From: an uncultured Coriobacteriaceae bacterium
GTDB taxonomy: Bacteria > Actinomycetota > Coriobacteriia > Coriobacteriales > Atopobiaceae
Length of the DNA stretch: 7,629 nucleotides
Direction: 5' to 3'
NCBI GenBank assembly: GCA_902772085.1
Contig: CACXZL010000301.1
Location: forward strand, 1 to 7,629
Shown one piece after another: positions 7,032 to 7,629 of this stretch; within the stretch, counting starts at the first letter, position 1, and every line of letters begins with the position of its first letter. Under the pieces are notes generated by a model. It had not been told where the DNA came from and searched no databases. It worked only from the letters and a program-made list of their open reading frames with translations. A program made the translations under genes and the position numbers.

Positions 7032-7037
7032 GCCTCG

Positions 7038-7313
7038 TCACTGGTTCCAGTAGCCACCGATGACGCACGTGGTTATGGACTCAATCACGGAGAGCGGGCC
7101 GTAGAGCGAGTGGCGAACGGCCGCGGGCGGTCTGCCCTTCGCAAGTCCCTCGTACCCCGCGTCAGCGGGGACCACGCCTACGGCCTCGTAGCCGTCGTAC
7201 CAGTCTCACCAGTCTCGTACGGCAGCGAAGTCACGCCGGTACTTGTCATAGAGCTCTCGTACCTCGTCCTCCGTGTAGCCCGTGTAGGGCGCCAGCTGCC
7301 TCGGGGCGGTCAT
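7038..7313 (-). pseudogene. Fragment of an AAA-ATPase-like/PD-(D/E)XK nuclease-family protein
   Basis: From ATG 7313 the minus strand reads MTAPRQLAPYTGYTEDEVRE, then a stretch to RDW, an in-frame TGA, then DWYDGYEAVGVVPADAGYEG, and later SLYGPLSVIESITTCVIGGY WNQ and TGA at 7040-7038. The order TGYTEDEVREL ... WYDGY ... YGPLSVIESI ... YW is that of the linker between the N-terminal AAA domain (PF09820 type) and the C-terminal nuclease domain (PF08011 type) of a family common in anaerobic gut and oral bacteria. Only about 90 of some 500 residues remain: the ATPase part is missing where the 73-bp repeat array begins, and the nuclease part is missing at the other end. No function is expected. 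The ATG is probably an internal methionine rather than a true start. Confidence 0.6.
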
Positions 7314-7318
7314 GAAGT

Positions 7319-7610
7319 ACTTTGCACACGGGACGCCCACGCGCGTGCAAAGTCGGACACAAGATTGGCCTTATCGGGCCGTTCTTGTCCGTTTTTGCAC
7401 ACTGGGCGCCCGTGCGTGTGCTTTTCCGGACACGCGGAGGCCGATTCGGGCGGTCACGCGTCCGTTTGTGCACACGGGACGCCCGCGCGTGTGCAAAGTC
7501 GGACACAAGATTGGCCGTATCGCGCCGTTCTTGTCCGTTTTTGCACACTGTCGAGTGCCCCGTGTGCACAAGCGGACACGACGACGGGCGAGGAGTTCGG
7601 ACGCCCCGGC
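7319..7610. repeat. Four tandem 73-bp units, each with palindromic arms
   Basis: GCACAC occurs at 7324, 7397, 7470 and 7543, and CGGACAC at 7354, 7427, 7500 and 7573: an exact 73-bp period for both. Units begin near 7319, 7392, 7465 and 7538. Units 1 and 3 are nearly identical; unit 2 differs but keeps the layout; unit 4 keeps the first half and then diverges. Hairpin 1: TTTGCAC/GTGCAAA in unit 1 and GCACAC/GTGTGC in units 2-4. Hairpin 2: CGGAC then AC then AAGA, pairing with TCTTGTCCG in units 1 and 3; in unit 2 the stem is CGGAC then AC then GCG pairing with CGCGTCCG. The AC bulge is constant. Hairpin 2 is followed by TTTTT or TTTGT on the plus strand. The period is not a multiple of three, so it is not a protein repeat. 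It directly abuts the ATPase fragment. After 7610 the last 19 bases show nothing I can identify. Confidence 0.85.
7354..7396 (+). terminator. Terminator-like hairpin in repeat unit 1
   Basis: CGGAC-(AC)-AAGA pairs with TCTT-GTCCG (7383-7391), with an inner GGCC/GGCC stem around TTATC, followed directly by TTTTT at 7392-7396. Unit 3 repeats this arrangement at 7500-7542. The shape fits a Rho-independent terminator reading on the plus strand, but a role as a repeat-element fold is equally possible. Confidence 0.35.
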
Positions 7611-7629
7611 GTGCGCGAGTGGTCGACGG

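Noticed and set aside
7246..7571. Minus-strand open frames of 107 and 66 codons across the repeat array
   Set aside because: They simply read through the palindromic repeats; the 73-bp period shifts frame each unit and no protein-like pattern or ribosome site is present.
7319..7610. CRISPR array
   Set aside because: The period is regular, but most of each 73-bp unit is repeated and palindromic, with no unique spacers between short identical repeats.

Overview
The window is GC-rich and bacterial. Gene families, the many GC-ending codons and the Rpn and AAA-ATPase-like types point to a high-GC Gram-positive, most likely the Coriobacteriia (Olsenella/Atopobium relatives). No 16S or ribosomal protein gene is present to confirm this.

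Layout, left to right. (1) 1-2036, plus strand: the 3' end of a HI0933/YhiN/BaiN-type flavoprotein, overlapping by 4 bases a complete COG2509-type FAD-dependent dehydrogenase. These form a translationally coupled pair. (2) 2037-2719: a gap with no intact gene. It holds the apparent 3' end of a minus-strand gene (stop at 2389) followed by a good minus-strand terminator. (3) 2720-3652, plus: an Rpn-family (PD-(D/E)XK, transposase_31) nuclease. Its normal C-terminal tail sits in a different frame from 3457, behind its own ATG and a Shine-Dalgarno-like sequence. (4) 5620-3621, minus: an OmpR/PhoB-class response regulator and a PhoR-like membrane histidine kinase, 11 bases apart. (5) 5886-6807, plus, divergent from the two-component genes: a PiT-family inorganic phosphate transporter. 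It has lost the second signature segment, and its true C-terminus is out of frame. (6) 6808-7629: a decayed region with an orphan plus-strand C-terminal fragment, a minus-strand fragment of an AAA-ATPase/PD-(D/E)XK-type protein with an in-frame stop, and four tandem units of exactly 73 bp, each built around palindromes.

Functional reading. The two-component pair faces the phosphate transporter. The shared upstream region carries three TTCACA/GTCACA-type direct repeats at 10-11 bp spacing plus a fourth further off, resembling the PHO boxes bound by PhoP in actinobacteria. The simplest model is a phosphate-starvation PhoR-PhoP pair controlling its own promoter and the transporter. As sequenced, however, the transporter looks broken.

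The observations most worth following are the 73-bp array, in which three units keep a paired stem with compensatory base changes and a constant 2-base bulge; the Rpn gene with its split-off tail; and the clustering of several decayed genes, which could be biological or partly sequencing error.
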